Shown: piece by piece, positions 1 to 8,298 of the stretch
How the letters are laid out: each line of letters begins with the position of its first letter
Position numbering within the stretch: position 1 is the stretch's first letter
Source: G965218495 sp965262785
GTDB taxonomy: Bacteria > Bacteroidota > Rhodothermia > Rhodothermales > Bin80
Direction: 5' to 3'
Assembly (NCBI GenBank): GCA_965262785.1
Contig: OZ253559.1
Location: 2,728,001-2,792,000 of the forward strand
Length of the DNA: 64,000 bases
Made by a program: the position numbers and the translations under genes
Notes under the pieces: generated by a model
What the model saw: the letters and a program-made list of their open reading frames with translations, nothing else
Databases searched by the model: none
Told to the model about the DNA's origin: nothing

Positions 1-292
1 TGGAGTCGTGTTTGCGCTATTTCATCTGCGTCTGACGCAGGCGCTGCCACTGATGTTCGTGGGCATATACCTGGCCTACCTGGTTTGGCGCACAGGCAGC
101 CTGTGGGTGCCCATCATCGTCCACTTTGCCAACAACGCCATTGCACTCATCTTCAGCAGGGCCGCTGAGAGCGGGATGAACGTGGATTTGAACACAATGG
201 AAGCGTCCGCAATACCTTGGTATGTCGTAGGTTTAGGTACAATCATCTTCGCTGGCGTTATCATACTGCTCCAGCGACGAGGAACTACTTGA
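1..292 (+). CDS. CPBP-family intramembrane glutamic protease, C-terminal part (cut by window edge)
   Basis: The gene enters from the left edge, with an open frame from position 2, so only the last ~96 residues are visible. It shows hydrophobic membrane segments and two motifs typical of CPBP (CAAX protease and bacteriocin-processing, Abi) proteins: a Phe-Ala-Leu-Phe-His stretch close to the edge and a His-Phe-Ala-Asn-Asn motif about 30 residues later. These contribute His and Asn to the active site in the family; the Glu-containing first motif lies outside the window. It is an integral membrane protein whose substrate cannot be told. The stop is four bases before the next start, so it is probably co-transcribed with the DUF2007 gene and cdsA. 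Confidence 0.75.
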   Translation, partial: GVVFALFHLRLTQALPLMFVGIYLAYLVWRTGSLWVPIIVHFANNAIALIFSRAAESGMNVDLNTMEASAIPWYVVGLGTIIFAGVIILLQRRGTT

Positions 293-296
293 TATT

Positions 297-563
297 ATGA
301 AGCGCCCGGGATGGAGCATAGTGTTTTCCTCTGGCACCGACTATGAATCGGAGCTCGCAAAGGGCCGCCTGGTGGACGCGGAAATCCCCGTGGTACTGCT
401 AAGCCAGCGGGATCACGCGTGGAATCTGTGCCATGGGTATCTAGCGAAGGTACGCGTGCTCGTTCCCGATGCATTCCGAGAAGCCGCAGAAGCTCTGCTG
501 AGCGAGCCGCCCATGAGTGAAGACGAACTTGAAGCGCTCGCTTTGAGCGAGGGCCTGGCATAG
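297..563 (+). CDS. DUF2007-family small protein
   Basis: This 88-residue soluble protein opens with Trp and a Val-Phe-Ser-Ser-Gly stretch, then an Ile-Pro-Val-Val-Leu-Leu-Ser strand, a Val-Arg-Val-Leu-Val-Pro strand and a helix ending in two Leu residues before an acidic tail. This is the ferredoxin-like beta-alpha-beta layout of DUF2007 (annotated in databases as putative prokaryotic signal transducing protein). No biochemical role is established for the family. It lies 4 bp after the CPBP protease and about 40 bp before cdsA, so it is probably in the same transcript. Family assignment is by pattern recognition. Confidence 0.6.
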   Translation: MKRPGWSIVFSSGTDYESELAKGRLVDAEIPVVLLSQRDHAWNLCHGYLAKVRVLVPDAFREAAEALLSEPPMSEDELEALALSEGLA

Positions 564-604
564 CCACGGTTGCTTTAAACTAGCGCTGGGTGCACCGCCC
601 TGGC

Positions 605-1411
605 ATGAACTGGCTCAGATCCAACCTGCTTAGACGCACGATCACCGCTGCGATCGGCGCGGCGCTGCTGATAGGCAGTGCGTGGCTTGGCGGATGGTAT
701 TTTGGCGGGGTTGTGCTCTTGACTGCAATTTTGGGTCAGTGGGAATGGTATGGCCTCCTGCGCCGTGCGGGCCTGATACCTTGGCGCTTTACAGGCCTCT
801 CCATTGGCATTCTGCTAGCCCTGCACCCCCTCTTGCCTGGTAGCGTCCGTTTGGCGATGGTACCCCTGGTGCTGCTCCTGGTGTGGATGCCGTTTTCAAA
901 GCGTGGCGCGGTGGTGCATTCGTTCTGTGCTACGATTTCGGGGGCGCTATATCCGGCGGCGCTATTGAGTTTCTTACTGTACCTGCGCGCCATGAACGAG
1001 GGGTTTTTGCTGGTCGTCACCGTATTTGTGCTGGTGTGGGTCGCAGACGTCTGCGCATATGTGGCAGGCAGACTGTGGGGACGGCACAAGCTCGCGCCAA
1101 TAACTTCACCCAACAAGACCTGGGAAGGCTACATCGCGGGTATCGTTGGACCCCTTGTTGTGGGGGCAGCCATTTTCTATACGTTTGCAGTGCCGCTGGG
1201 CCTGGTTCCGGTCCTGGTGCTGGCCATGATTTGCGGTGTCGCGAGTGCCTCGGGCGATCTGGCGGAGAGCCGATTCAAGCGCGCAGTCCAGCTAAGCGAC
1301 TCCGGGAACCTGCTTCCTGGACACGGGGGCGTCCTGGATCGCTTTGATGGCATGATTGTCGCAGCGCCTCTCGCCTACCTCTTCATGTGGGTCATCGGAG
1401 CGGGCGGATAG
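605..1411 (+). CDS. cdsA: Phosphatidate cytidylyltransferase CdsA
   Basis: CdsA makes CDP-diacylglycerol from phosphatidate and CTP, the branch point of phospholipid synthesis, in the cytoplasmic membrane. The 268-residue protein has multiple hydrophobic segments and near its C-terminus the CdsA signature: Ser-x-Phe-Lys-Arg, then Ser-Asp-Ser-Gly-Asn, then Pro-Gly-His-Gly-Gly and Asp-Arg-Phe-Asp. In the usual signature the Asp of the second block is preceded by Lys; here it is Ser. I chose the ATG at 605; an in-frame GTG at 590 would add five residues. A strong hairpin follows the stop. Confidence 0.9.
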   Translation: MNWLRSNLLRRTITAAIGAALLIGSAWLGGWYFGGVVLLTAILGQWEWYGLLRRAGLIPWRFTGLSIGILLALHPLLPGSVRLAMVPLVLLLVWMPFSKRGAVVHSFCATISGALYPAALLSFLLYLRAMNEGFLLVVTVFVLVWVADVCAYVAGRLWGRHKLAPITSPNKTWEGYIAGIVGPLVVGAAIFYTFAVPLGLVPVLVLAMICGVASASGDLAESRFKRAVQLSDSGNLLPGHGGVLDRFDGMIVAAPLAYLFMWVIGAGG

Positions 1412-1418
1412 CTTCCCC

Positions 1419-1454
1419 GGCGGCGTTGGCCCTTCGCTGCTGGGCCTTGCCGCC
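1419..1454 (+). terminator. GC-rich hairpin after cdsA
   Basis: An outer stem GGCGGC/GCCGCC (1419-1424 with 1449-1454) encloses an inner stem GGCCC/GGGCC (1428-1432 with 1442-1446) around a nine-base loop. It starts seven bases after the cdsA stop. There is no clear T-run afterwards, so it may be a weak terminator or an RNA-stabilising structure. Confidence 0.5.
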
Positions 1455-1517
1455 ACCCTCTCTGAAGGTGGAACGAAGCCCCAAGTGAATTGTAATCTAT
1501 CGCTGAGGTAAAAGGCT

Positions 1518-1724
1518 ATGGCACTTTTTCAAAGCAGAAGAAAGGTCAAGCCGCGCGCCTATTCATACGAGCCGCGGTACTACGATCCCTCGCGTGATGA
1601 AAGCCTCAAGCGCCGCATGCGGATTCAGAGCCGTGCCCGACGCCGGCGTAGTCCGCTGGCGCTTATTTATCTCGCGGCATTGCTCTTTTTTGCCTTTTAC
1701 ATCTACAACGCGCTCGGCGGGTAG
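1518..1724 (+). CDS. Small basic single-pass membrane protein, unknown function
   Basis: This 68-residue protein has a very basic N-terminal half (many Arg and Lys, with a Tyr-rich patch around residues 15-24) and one C-terminal hydrophobic segment (about residues 46-65) that should span the membrane. A GAGGT ribosome-binding site sits just upstream of the ATG. The stop lies about 28 bp before mutL. I do not recognise a named family. The topology suggests a short cytoplasmic basic domain anchored by its C-terminus. Confidence 0.55.
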   Translation: MALFQSRRKVKPRAYSYEPRYYDPSRDESLKRRMRIQSRARRRRSPLALIYLAALLFFAFYIYNALGG

Positions 1725-1751
1725 CGCAGGCCGCCCGGCCAGCCCTTGGTG

Positions 1752-3551
1752 ATGGCACACGAACGAGGCGAGAGCGCTCCGCGCATTCATGTGATGCCAA
1801 CTTCGCTGGCCAACAAGATCGCGGCCGGCGAAGTTGTGGCACGCCCTGCTTCGGTGCTCAAGGAGCTTTTGGAAAACGCCGTTGATGCAGGTGCCCAGGG
1901 TGTCAGCGTTGAGGTCAAGCAGTCGGGAAGCCTCCAGATCTCTGTACGTGACAACGGCATAGGCATGGGTCCCAAGGATGCCGTACAGTGCTTTGCACGC
2001 CACGCAACCAGCAAGATTCGGTCAGCAGAGGAGCTGGATCAGATCTGGACTCTGGGATTCCGTGGGGAGGCGCTGGCCTCGATTGCCGCCGTCTCGCAGG
2101 TCACGCTGAGGACGCGGCGGCCGGCGGACACCGAAGGGCACATGGTGCGGATTCACGGGGGAGAGATTCTAGCGTCGGAGCCGTGCGCGGCTACAGCAGG
2201 TACCGCCATTGACGTGCGCAACCTGTTTTACAATGTCCCGGCGCGCCGCGCTTTTCTGAAGTCGCCTGCCACGGAATTTTCTCATATCAGCGACGTCTTT
2301 TTGGCGCAGGCCCTAGCAAACCCGCAGATGGCGTTTTCGCTCAAGCGTGCAAACGCTGAGATCTATCGCCTAGCCCCTTGTCAAGAAGATGACGCAACCG
2401 CCGGGCTGCGCGTGCGGATCGGCCAGATTTTCGGCAGCGACTACGCTGAGCGACTCATCGTCGTCCGCGAAAGCACCAGCTACATCTCAGCCTACGGCCT
2501 CCTATGCAGCGCTGAACAGATGCGTCGCAGCAGGAACGAGCGGTTTCTCTATGTCAATGGCCGCATCGTGCGAAGCCCCTCGCTGCGGCACGCGGTGATG
2601 TCGGCATACGAAGGGATGGTTTCGACCAAGCGGTATCCATTCTATGTGCTGTTTCTGTCCCTGGACCCCAAACATGTGGATGTTAACGTTCATCCCGCCA
2701 AAACGGAGGTGCGCTTCGACAATGACCGGGATGTCTATGGGTTCCTGCGCGCGGTAGTGCGCAAAGCGCTGGGAAGCGCGGACCTCGTGCCTCAATTCAA
2801 TCCGTCCAAGCTGGCAACGCTGAGTTTGGGGAATGAGAGCGGCCCAGAGCGATCCAGGACCGTGCAGCAGCCATCGTCCGGCAAGCAGCGATCTCACCAA
2901 TCCGCCGAGCAGCTTTCTAACACGCTGTACGCACCCACCGGTGCCGCTAAGTCGACCGTAGCCGAACCGACCGAATCCGTCCCGCAAATCTGGCAGCTAC
3001 ACAACCAGTATATCTGCACGGCATTGCGTACGGGGTTGATGATTCTCGACCAGAGGGCAGCCCATGAGCGCATCCTGTATGAGCAGGCACTCGCCAATAT
3101 CAAGGGCGGCTTGGGACTATCACAGCAGCTGTTATTCACGGAGCCAATCGACCTTGATACGCGGGACATGGCTCTGTTCGAAGAGTTGACACCGCTTTTG
3201 GTGGCATCTGGCTTTAACGTTGACAAATACAGCGGGCGCACGGTCGTGGTGCGCGGCATTCCCCAGGGCCTGCACCCGGGCATGGAAAAGCATCTCTTGC
3301 GCGATGTGATTGCAGAGTACAAGAACAATGCGGACCAGTTGCAAATCGACCCGCGAGACAACCTTGCCCGGAGCGTCGCTCGGCGCGGGGCCATCAGAGC
3401 AGGGACGATCATGAATCCGGAGGAGATGAGGGCACTCATTGATGAGCTGTTTCAGTGCCAAGATCCGTATACGGCGCCCGGGGGACGCCCTGTGCTGATC
3501 AGAATTTCCAAGGATGAGCTTAAGCGCCGCTTTAGCAAGGCGCCTTTGTAG
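1752..3551 (+). CDS. mutL: DNA mismatch repair protein MutL
   Basis: MutL couples mismatch recognition by MutS to strand removal. The 599-residue protein has the GHKL ATPase domain first: Glu-Asn of motif I near residue 41, Asp-Asn-Gly-Ile-Gly-Met near 70, and the GFRGEAL motif. A transducer domain and a variable linker (about 345-410) follow, then the C-terminal dimerisation domain. The position of the endonuclease motif (DQHAxxExxxxE in nuclease-type MutL) reads Asp433-Gln-Arg-Ala, with Arg instead of His, and the late Cys-Pro-His-Gly-Arg-Pro motif reads Ala-Pro-Gly-Gly-Arg-Pro near residue 575, so metal ligands are missing. Start taken at ATG 1752 (TTG 1746 and GTG 1749 are also in frame). 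tilS follows without a gap; mutS is 14 kb away. Confidence 0.93.
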   Translation: MAHERGESAPRIHVMPTSLANKIAAGEVVARPASVLKELLENAVDAGAQGVSVEVKQSGSLQISVRDNGIGMGPKDAVQCFARHATSKIRSAEELDQIWTLGFRGEALASIAAVSQVTLRTRRPADTEGHMVRIHGGEILASEPCAATAGTAIDVRNLFYNVPARRAFLKSPATEFSHISDVFLAQALANPQMAFSLKRANAEIYRLAPCQEDDATAGLRVRIGQIFGSDYAERLIVVRESTSYISAYGLLCSAEQMRRSRNERFLYVNGRIVRSPSLRHAVMSAYEGMVSTKRYPFYVLFLSLDPKHVDVNVHPAKTEVRFDNDRDVYGFLRAVVRKALGSADLVPQFNPSKLATLSLGNESGPERSRTVQQPSSGKQRSHQSAEQLSNTLYAPTGAAKSTVAEPTESVPQIWQLHNQYICTALRTGLMILDQRAAHERILYEQALANIKGGLGLSQQLLFTEPIDLDTRDMALFEELTPLLVASGFNVDKYSGRTVVVRGIPQGLHPGMEKHLLRDVIAEYKNNADQLQIDPRDNLARSVARRGAIRAGTIMNPEEMRALIDELFQCQDPYTAPGGRPVLIRISKDELKRRFSKAPL

Positions 3552-3563
3552 GTGGCTGAGCCC

Positions 3564-4910
3564 ATGTTCCTCCAGAGCGTCCAGCAGCAGATTATGAGCA
3601 GGAAGCTCATGCCGGCCGGTGCGGGCGTGCTGGTTGGAGTGAGCGGCGGCATGGATTCGACTGTGCTATTGGATGCACTATGCAAGCTTGGGTACGCGGT
3701 GGAGGTGGCGCACATCAACTTTGCCCTGCGGGGAGACGACTCAGAAATGGACGAGCGTTTTGTGCGGAATCTCTGCAAAGATCACGGCCTGTCTTGCCAC
3801 GTTAGGCACATGGACGCGGCAGGCTATGCGCGCCAGAATCGCGTGTCGATTCAAATGGCGGCGCGCGACATGAGATATGAGGTGTTTGCCGAGTTTGCCA
3901 AGCTCTTGCGGCTGGATTTCGTAGCCGTGGGACACCATGCCAATGATCAGGCGGAAACCGTTCTGATTCACCTGTTGCGAGGCTCAGGCCCCGAAGGCCT
4001 TGCCGGGATGCCAATCATGCGCGCGCTGGGGAGTGCGACGCTGGTACGCCCACTCTTGAACCAAAGCCGCACGGCCGTTGCCAGTTATGCACGCGTTGCA
4101 GGTCTCTCTTGGCGCGAGGACACGTCCAACGCGGACCCGAAATACCTGCGCGGGGCGCTTCGCCGGCGCCTGTGGCCTGTTCTGCAGGAGTTGGCTGGAC
4201 CGGGTGCAGGCAGCAGAATTGCCTACAGTGCTGGCTTAATACGCGAATACCTTGACGCGGCGTTCTTACCCACACTCCGGGAAACGTTTAAACGCGCCGC
4301 AGGAGAGCGCCAACTCGACTTGGATGTGCTCACAGATTTGCCCCCCGTGTGGCAGCGTCGTGTTATTTTGGAAGCTGCCAGGTGCTGGCTGCCAGGTGCG
4401 CCGGCCTCCATCGTAGACCACGTAGTGTCTCTGATGTCCTCGCAGCCGGGACGACGTGTCACTTGCGGTGCGGGAGCCGTTTGGCGTGGCCGCGAGTCTC
4501 TGTTGTTCGAACACCACCCGGCGCCAAGTACCAATGAACTTGTTGCCTTGCGCGCAGGAGAGTGCGTAGCTATAGATGGGGGCAGGGTAGAGATAACAGT
4601 ATCGACTCTGTGCCCGGAGAGCCTGGAGGAAGAATCACCGAAGGTGGCGTATGTGGACGGCGACCGCTTGGAATTTCCGCTGATGGTGCGCCGCTGGCGA
4701 GCGGGAGACCGCATGGTGCCGCTGGGCATGGCGCATACCAAGAAGGTAAGCGACGTGCTGACCGATGCCAAGGTCCGCGTTGACATGCGCACCCGGGCCC
4801 ACGTAGTTTGCAGTGGCAAGGACATTGTATGGTTGGTTGGCGTCCGGATCTCCGAACTTTTCAGGGTACGAAAAGGCACGCTTCGGTTCGCCAGGCTTGC
4901 TCTGCTGTAG
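3564..4910 (+). CDS. tilS: tRNA(Ile)-lysidine synthase TilS
   Basis: TilS converts the wobble cytidine of the CAU-anticodon tRNA-Ile to lysidine using ATP and lysine, so that the tRNA reads AUA. The 448-residue protein carries the PP-loop Gly-Val-Ser-Gly-Gly-Met-Asp-Ser (about residues 25-32), the His-His-Ala-Asn-Asp-Gln-Ala-Glu-Thr motif near 125, and a C-terminal TilS domain with the Arg-x-Trp-Arg-x-Gly-Asp-Arg stretch near residue 378. I chose ATG 3564 because AGGTGG lies eight bases upstream; a GTG directly after the mutL stop (3552) is an alternative. Length fits the long bacterial form. Confidence 0.92.
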   Translation: MFLQSVQQQIMSRKLMPAGAGVLVGVSGGMDSTVLLDALCKLGYAVEVAHINFALRGDDSEMDERFVRNLCKDHGLSCHVRHMDAAGYARQNRVSIQMAARDMRYEVFAEFAKLLRLDFVAVGHHANDQAETVLIHLLRGSGPEGLAGMPIMRALGSATLVRPLLNQSRTAVASYARVAGLSWREDTSNADPKYLRGALRRRLWPVLQELAGPGAGSRIAYSAGLIREYLDAAFLPTLRETFKRAAGERQLDLDVLTDLPPVWQRRVILEAARCWLPGAPASIVDHVVSLMSSQPGRRVTCGAGAVWRGRESLLFEHHPAPSTNELVALRAGECVAIDGGRVEITVSTLCPESLEEESPKVAYVDGDRLEFPLMVRRWRAGDRMVPLGMAHTKKVSDVLTDAKVRVDMRTRAHVVCSGKDIVWLVGVRISELFRVRKGTLRFARLALL

Positions 4911-4991
4911 CTGTGCGGTAAAAAGACACCCGACTGGCAATGTGGGTGCGAGGCTCTACCGCCATTCGCCAATTAACCGGTCACCGCTCGC

Positions 4992-5516
4992 ATGACGTCC
5001 ACTCTTGCTTCTGGCCTTCGGCTATTCAAGGATCCTGACAGCATTCAGATGCGCATTCACGAACTCGGCAGGGCGTTGTCCGTCACGCACCAAGGTCGTA
5101 ACCCGCTTATCATCGGCCTCCTTGATGGTGCTTTCGTGTTCCTTGCTGATCTGGTCCGCACCCTGAGCTTTGATTGCGAGGTGGAATTCTGGCGTCTCAA
5201 GTCATATGGAACCGGGACGAAGAGTAGCGGGCATGTAAAGGAGCTGTGGCCCTTGGCAGTGAGTGTCCAGGGCCGGCATGTGGTAGCGGTGGAGGACATC
5301 ATAGATAGCGGACGGACCATCACGCACGTCCGCGCAGAGCTGGTGCGCCGCCAGGCGGCTTCCATCACGGTTGTTTCACTTCTGAAGACGCGCGATTCTA
5401 CGATTACTGTAGACCACGTAGGTTTTTTGTGTGGCCCACAGTTTGTGGTTGGTTACGGGCTTGATTTTGGCGGCCAGCTACGCTGGTTGCCCGCGCTGTA
5501 CTATCTTATGGAGTGA
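4992..5516 (+). CDS. hpt: Hypoxanthine phosphoribosyltransferase
   Basis: This purine-salvage enzyme makes IMP (and GMP) from hypoxanthine (or guanine) and PRPP in the cytosol. The 174-residue length is typical. The PRPP-binding motif Val-Val-Ala-Val-Glu-Asp-Ile-Ile-Asp-Ser-Gly-Arg-Thr is at about residues 96-108, preceded by the flexible-loop region with the Lys-Ser-Tyr stretch, and the C-terminal Val-Gly-Tyr-Gly-Leu-Asp motif is present. The tilS-hpt order is common in bacteria. The ATG follows 81 bp of spacer. Confidence 0.88.
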   Translation: MTSTLASGLRLFKDPDSIQMRIHELGRALSVTHQGRNPLIIGLLDGAFVFLADLVRTLSFDCEVEFWRLKSYGTGTKSSGHVKELWPLAVSVQGRHVVAVEDIIDSGRTITHVRAELVRRQAASITVVSLLKTRDSTITVDHVGFLCGPQFVVGYGLDFGGQLRWLPALYYLME

Positions 5517-5535
5517 ACTTTCCTTGCCCAATGCG

Positions 5536-6504
5536 ATGAGCACGCCTTTACGACCTGGTTTTTCCCGCCGCCAGTTTCTTAGGACTGCAGGCGCAGTCAC
5601 TACTTCTGCCTTCTTGCCTCTCAGGAGCGCTCCACTGTTTGCCAGACGCCGCAAGGTGGTGATTGGGGCGATCTCGTACAGTTTTCGGCAGATTCCCGGT
5701 AGCGCCGAAGACATTCTGGACTACATGCAGAGGCTGGAACTACCATCCATTGAGCTCATGGGTGGCCCTGCCGAGGTGTTTGCCGGCGCACCAGCTGGGC
5801 CGACGATGCCCAGGAACTTCCGCGACATGAGCCCGGAAGAACGCAGCGAGATGGCAGCAGCGCGCAGGGCACACGGAGAGGAGATGAGAGGGTGGCGCCA
5901 GAAAGCATCAATGGATCGGTTTACGGAGCTGGGCAAAATGTACCGGGACGGGGGCGTCGACATTGACATCCTGAAGTTGGGCCAGCCACGCTGGACCGAT
6001 GCAGAGATCGACTACGCGTTCAGTGCTGCCAAGGCCGTCGGGGCGCGGGGCATCTCTTTTGAGATCTCCAATGAGGCTGCGGAGCGCATGGGACCGTTCG
6101 CCACCAAGCACGGCCTGCTGACGGGCATGCACAACCATGTCCAGGTTGCCAATGAGGGGTTCAGCTGGGACATACCCTTGTCATTTTCGCCGAACAACAT
6201 GCTCAACCTGGACATAGGCCACTACGTAGCCGGCCTCGGTACTTCACCAATACCGGTCATCAGGAAGTACCACGACCGCATTACGCATCTGCATCTCAAG
6301 GACCGCCGCAGCCCCGAAAACGGCCAGGACAACACGCCTTGGGGCTCTGGAGATACGCCGATAGGAGAGGTGCTCCGCCTCTTGCGCGACGAAGGCTATC
6401 CCATTACCGCCATGATTGAGCTGGAGTACGAAATTCCTGAAGGTTCTACGGTCATGGAGGAGATGCAGAAATGCGCGGATTTCTGCCGTTCCGCTCTCCA
6501 CTAA
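5536..6504 (+). CDS. Tat-exported sugar phosphate isomerase/epimerase-like TIM-barrel protein
   Basis: The 322-residue protein starts with a twin-arginine signal (Ser-Arg-Arg-Gln-Phe-Leu-Arg near residue 10, then a hydrophobic stretch to about residue 35), so it should be folded in the cytoplasm and exported. The rest matches AP-endonuclease-2-type TIM barrels (sugar phosphate isomerases/epimerases): Met-His-Asn-His, Asn-Leu-Asp-Ile-Gly-His-Tyr, His-Leu-His-Leu-Lys-Asp-Arg and a late Glu-Leu-Glu-Tyr supply the usual metal ligands (Glu, Asp, His). The substrate cannot be deduced. The start is the ATG that opens directly into the Tat signal. It sits alone after hpt. Confidence 0.8.
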   Translation: MSTPLRPGFSRRQFLRTAGAVTTSAFLPLRSAPLFARRRKVVIGAISYSFRQIPGSAEDILDYMQRLELPSIELMGGPAEVFAGAPAGPTMPRNFRDMSPEERSEMAAARRAHGEEMRGWRQKASMDRFTELGKMYRDGGVDIDILKLGQPRWTDAEIDYAFSAAKAVGARGISFEISNEAAERMGPFATKHGLLTGMHNHVQVANEGFSWDIPLSFSPNNMLNLDIGHYVAGLGTSPIPVIRKYHDRITHLHLKDRRSPENGQDNTPWGSGDTPIGEVLRLLRDEGYPITAMIELEYEIPEGSTVMEEMQKCADFCRSALH

Positions 6505-6891
6505 AATCTATGAGCGGGGATGGAACCGATCTCGTTGCCGTTGGTGACGCGTCGGATGGGCTGGACTGCAGTGCTACGGTCACGAGGTGGCTATGAATGC
6601 CATTCACGTCGGATAGAACAGGGGTTCTCGGATTCGGCTTGCGGACTCGCTGCTGCTTCGATTGGAAGCACCGGTAAGGCTCAGGCGATCCTTGTGGCGG
6701 GTTATATTGCTTCACCACACTACTGAGCAGGCGCTGCATGCCACCGGCACCATGGCGCCAACCCACGCTCAGTTCTCCCCTTGCCAGCGCACTGCCATGC
6801 GCGTGCACGTACATCGATGACCATCATGATTGGCTGATTTGCCGCAGCGCCCCAGAATTTCCAATTTGCCCTTGTGCAGCTAAGCAGTGAA
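6505..6891. other. Gap without recognised gene
   Basis: About 390 bp between the Tat-exported protein and the helicase. Short open frames exist on both strands but none has recognisable content or a good ribosome-binding site. It presumably holds the helicase promoter; I see no convincing promoter elements. Confidence 0.4.
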
Positions 6892-8298
6892 ATGGAAAAG
6901 AAAGGCCAATACGCCCAGTTCGCGTACGGGCATGCAGAGCGGCTGCTGCAGCAGGCGGTGGGAAATCCGGCTGCGCGTTTTCGTGACGGCCAATGGGAAG
7001 CCATCGACATGCTGGTGAGCCATAAGCGCCGGCTATTGGTGGTGGAGCGAACGGGCTGGGGAAAAAGCATGGTCTACTTTCTGGCCACGCACATGCTGCG
7101 TGATCGCGGGTACGGCCCTTCGCTTGTCATCTCGCCGCTGCTCGCACTCATGAGGAATCAGGTTGCAGCCGCAGAAAGAATCGGGCTGCGGGCCGACACC
7201 ATCAACTCCACCAACCCGGATGACTGGGAAGCAATTGGGCGCCAAGTACGACGGGGGCACATAGATATGTTGTGGATTTCGCCGGAGCGCCTGTCGAACC
7301 AGTCGTTTGTGCAGAATGTCCTACGGTTTGTTGCAGAAAAGATCGGTTTGGTGGTGATCGACGAGGCGCATTGCATTTCCGATTGGGGCCACGATTTCCG
7401 GCCGGACTATCGGCGGATCGTCAATGTGCTGAATCAGATGCCACCCAACATGCCTGTGCTTGGCACTACGGCAACGGCAAACGATCGGGTAGTTGACGAC
7501 ATAGCGCAGCAGTTGGGCGACATTCGCATTCAGCGAGGGGGGCTGACGCGTGACAGCCTGGAGCTCCAAGCAGTTGTGCTTCCTGATCAGGCCTTTAGGC
7601 TGGCTTGGATGGCCGAGCACGTTCCGAATCTTCCCGGCACGGGTATCGTGTACGTGCTCACGAAGCGTGACGCAGACACTGTTGCAGGCTGGCTCAACCG
7701 TTGCGGGATTGATGCACGGGCCTACTATTCGGGAGTACAGGCCGAGGATTTTTCGAACAGCAGCGATTATCGGCTCCATTTGGAGGGCCTTCTGCTGGAC
7801 AATGAGATCAAGGTTCTCGTCGCAACGACCGCGTTGGGGATGGGGTACGACAAGCCGGATGTTGGATTCGTCGTGCACTACCAGGCACCAGGCTCTGTGG
7901 TGGCGTACTATCAGCAAGTAGGACGCGCGGGCCGTGCGATGGATCGCGCTTCGGGCGTTCTCCTGTCCGGCAAGGAGGATTCAGACATTGTCGAATACTT
8001 TCGCGTTAACGCGTTTCCGTCGGAGCAAGAAGTCAATCAGGTACTCGCCCTTCTGGCACGACACGATGGACTTTCCGTTGGAGGCATCGGAGAAAACTTG
8101 AATATGCGGGGCGGTCAGATCAAAAAGGCTCTCAAGTTTCTTTCCGTGGAGCGTCCGTCCCCTGTCATCAAAGATGGGCCGAGGTGGCGTCGTACGCCGG
8201 TTCGGTTCAGCTTCGATAAGGACCGTATTCAGCGGCTAACCCGGATAAATCACCAGGGTGCCAAGAATTGGAACCTAAAGCCCCACGTAAGTGTATGA
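6892..8298 (+). pseudogene. RecQ-family DNA helicase, truncated by IS1380 insertion
   Basis: The helicase core is clear: a P-loop Thr-Gly-Trp-Gly-Lys-Ser near residue 55, Asp-Glu-Ala-His-Cys-Ile-Ser-Asp-Trp-Gly-His-Asp-Phe-Arg-Pro (RecQ motif II and aromatic loop) near residue 160, Gly-Thr-Thr-Ala-Thr-Ala, and motif VI Gln-Gln-Val-Gly-Arg-Ala-Gly-Arg-Ala near residue 345. After about residue 448 the frame enters the left end of the IS1380 element (from 8237), so its last ~20 residues are IS-encoded. No remaining part of a RecQ C-terminal region (zinc-binding, RQC or HRDC) is seen beyond the element. The truncated protein keeps both RecA-like lobes and could still be made. Start taken at ATG 6892; GTG 6874 is also in frame. 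Confidence 0.8.
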
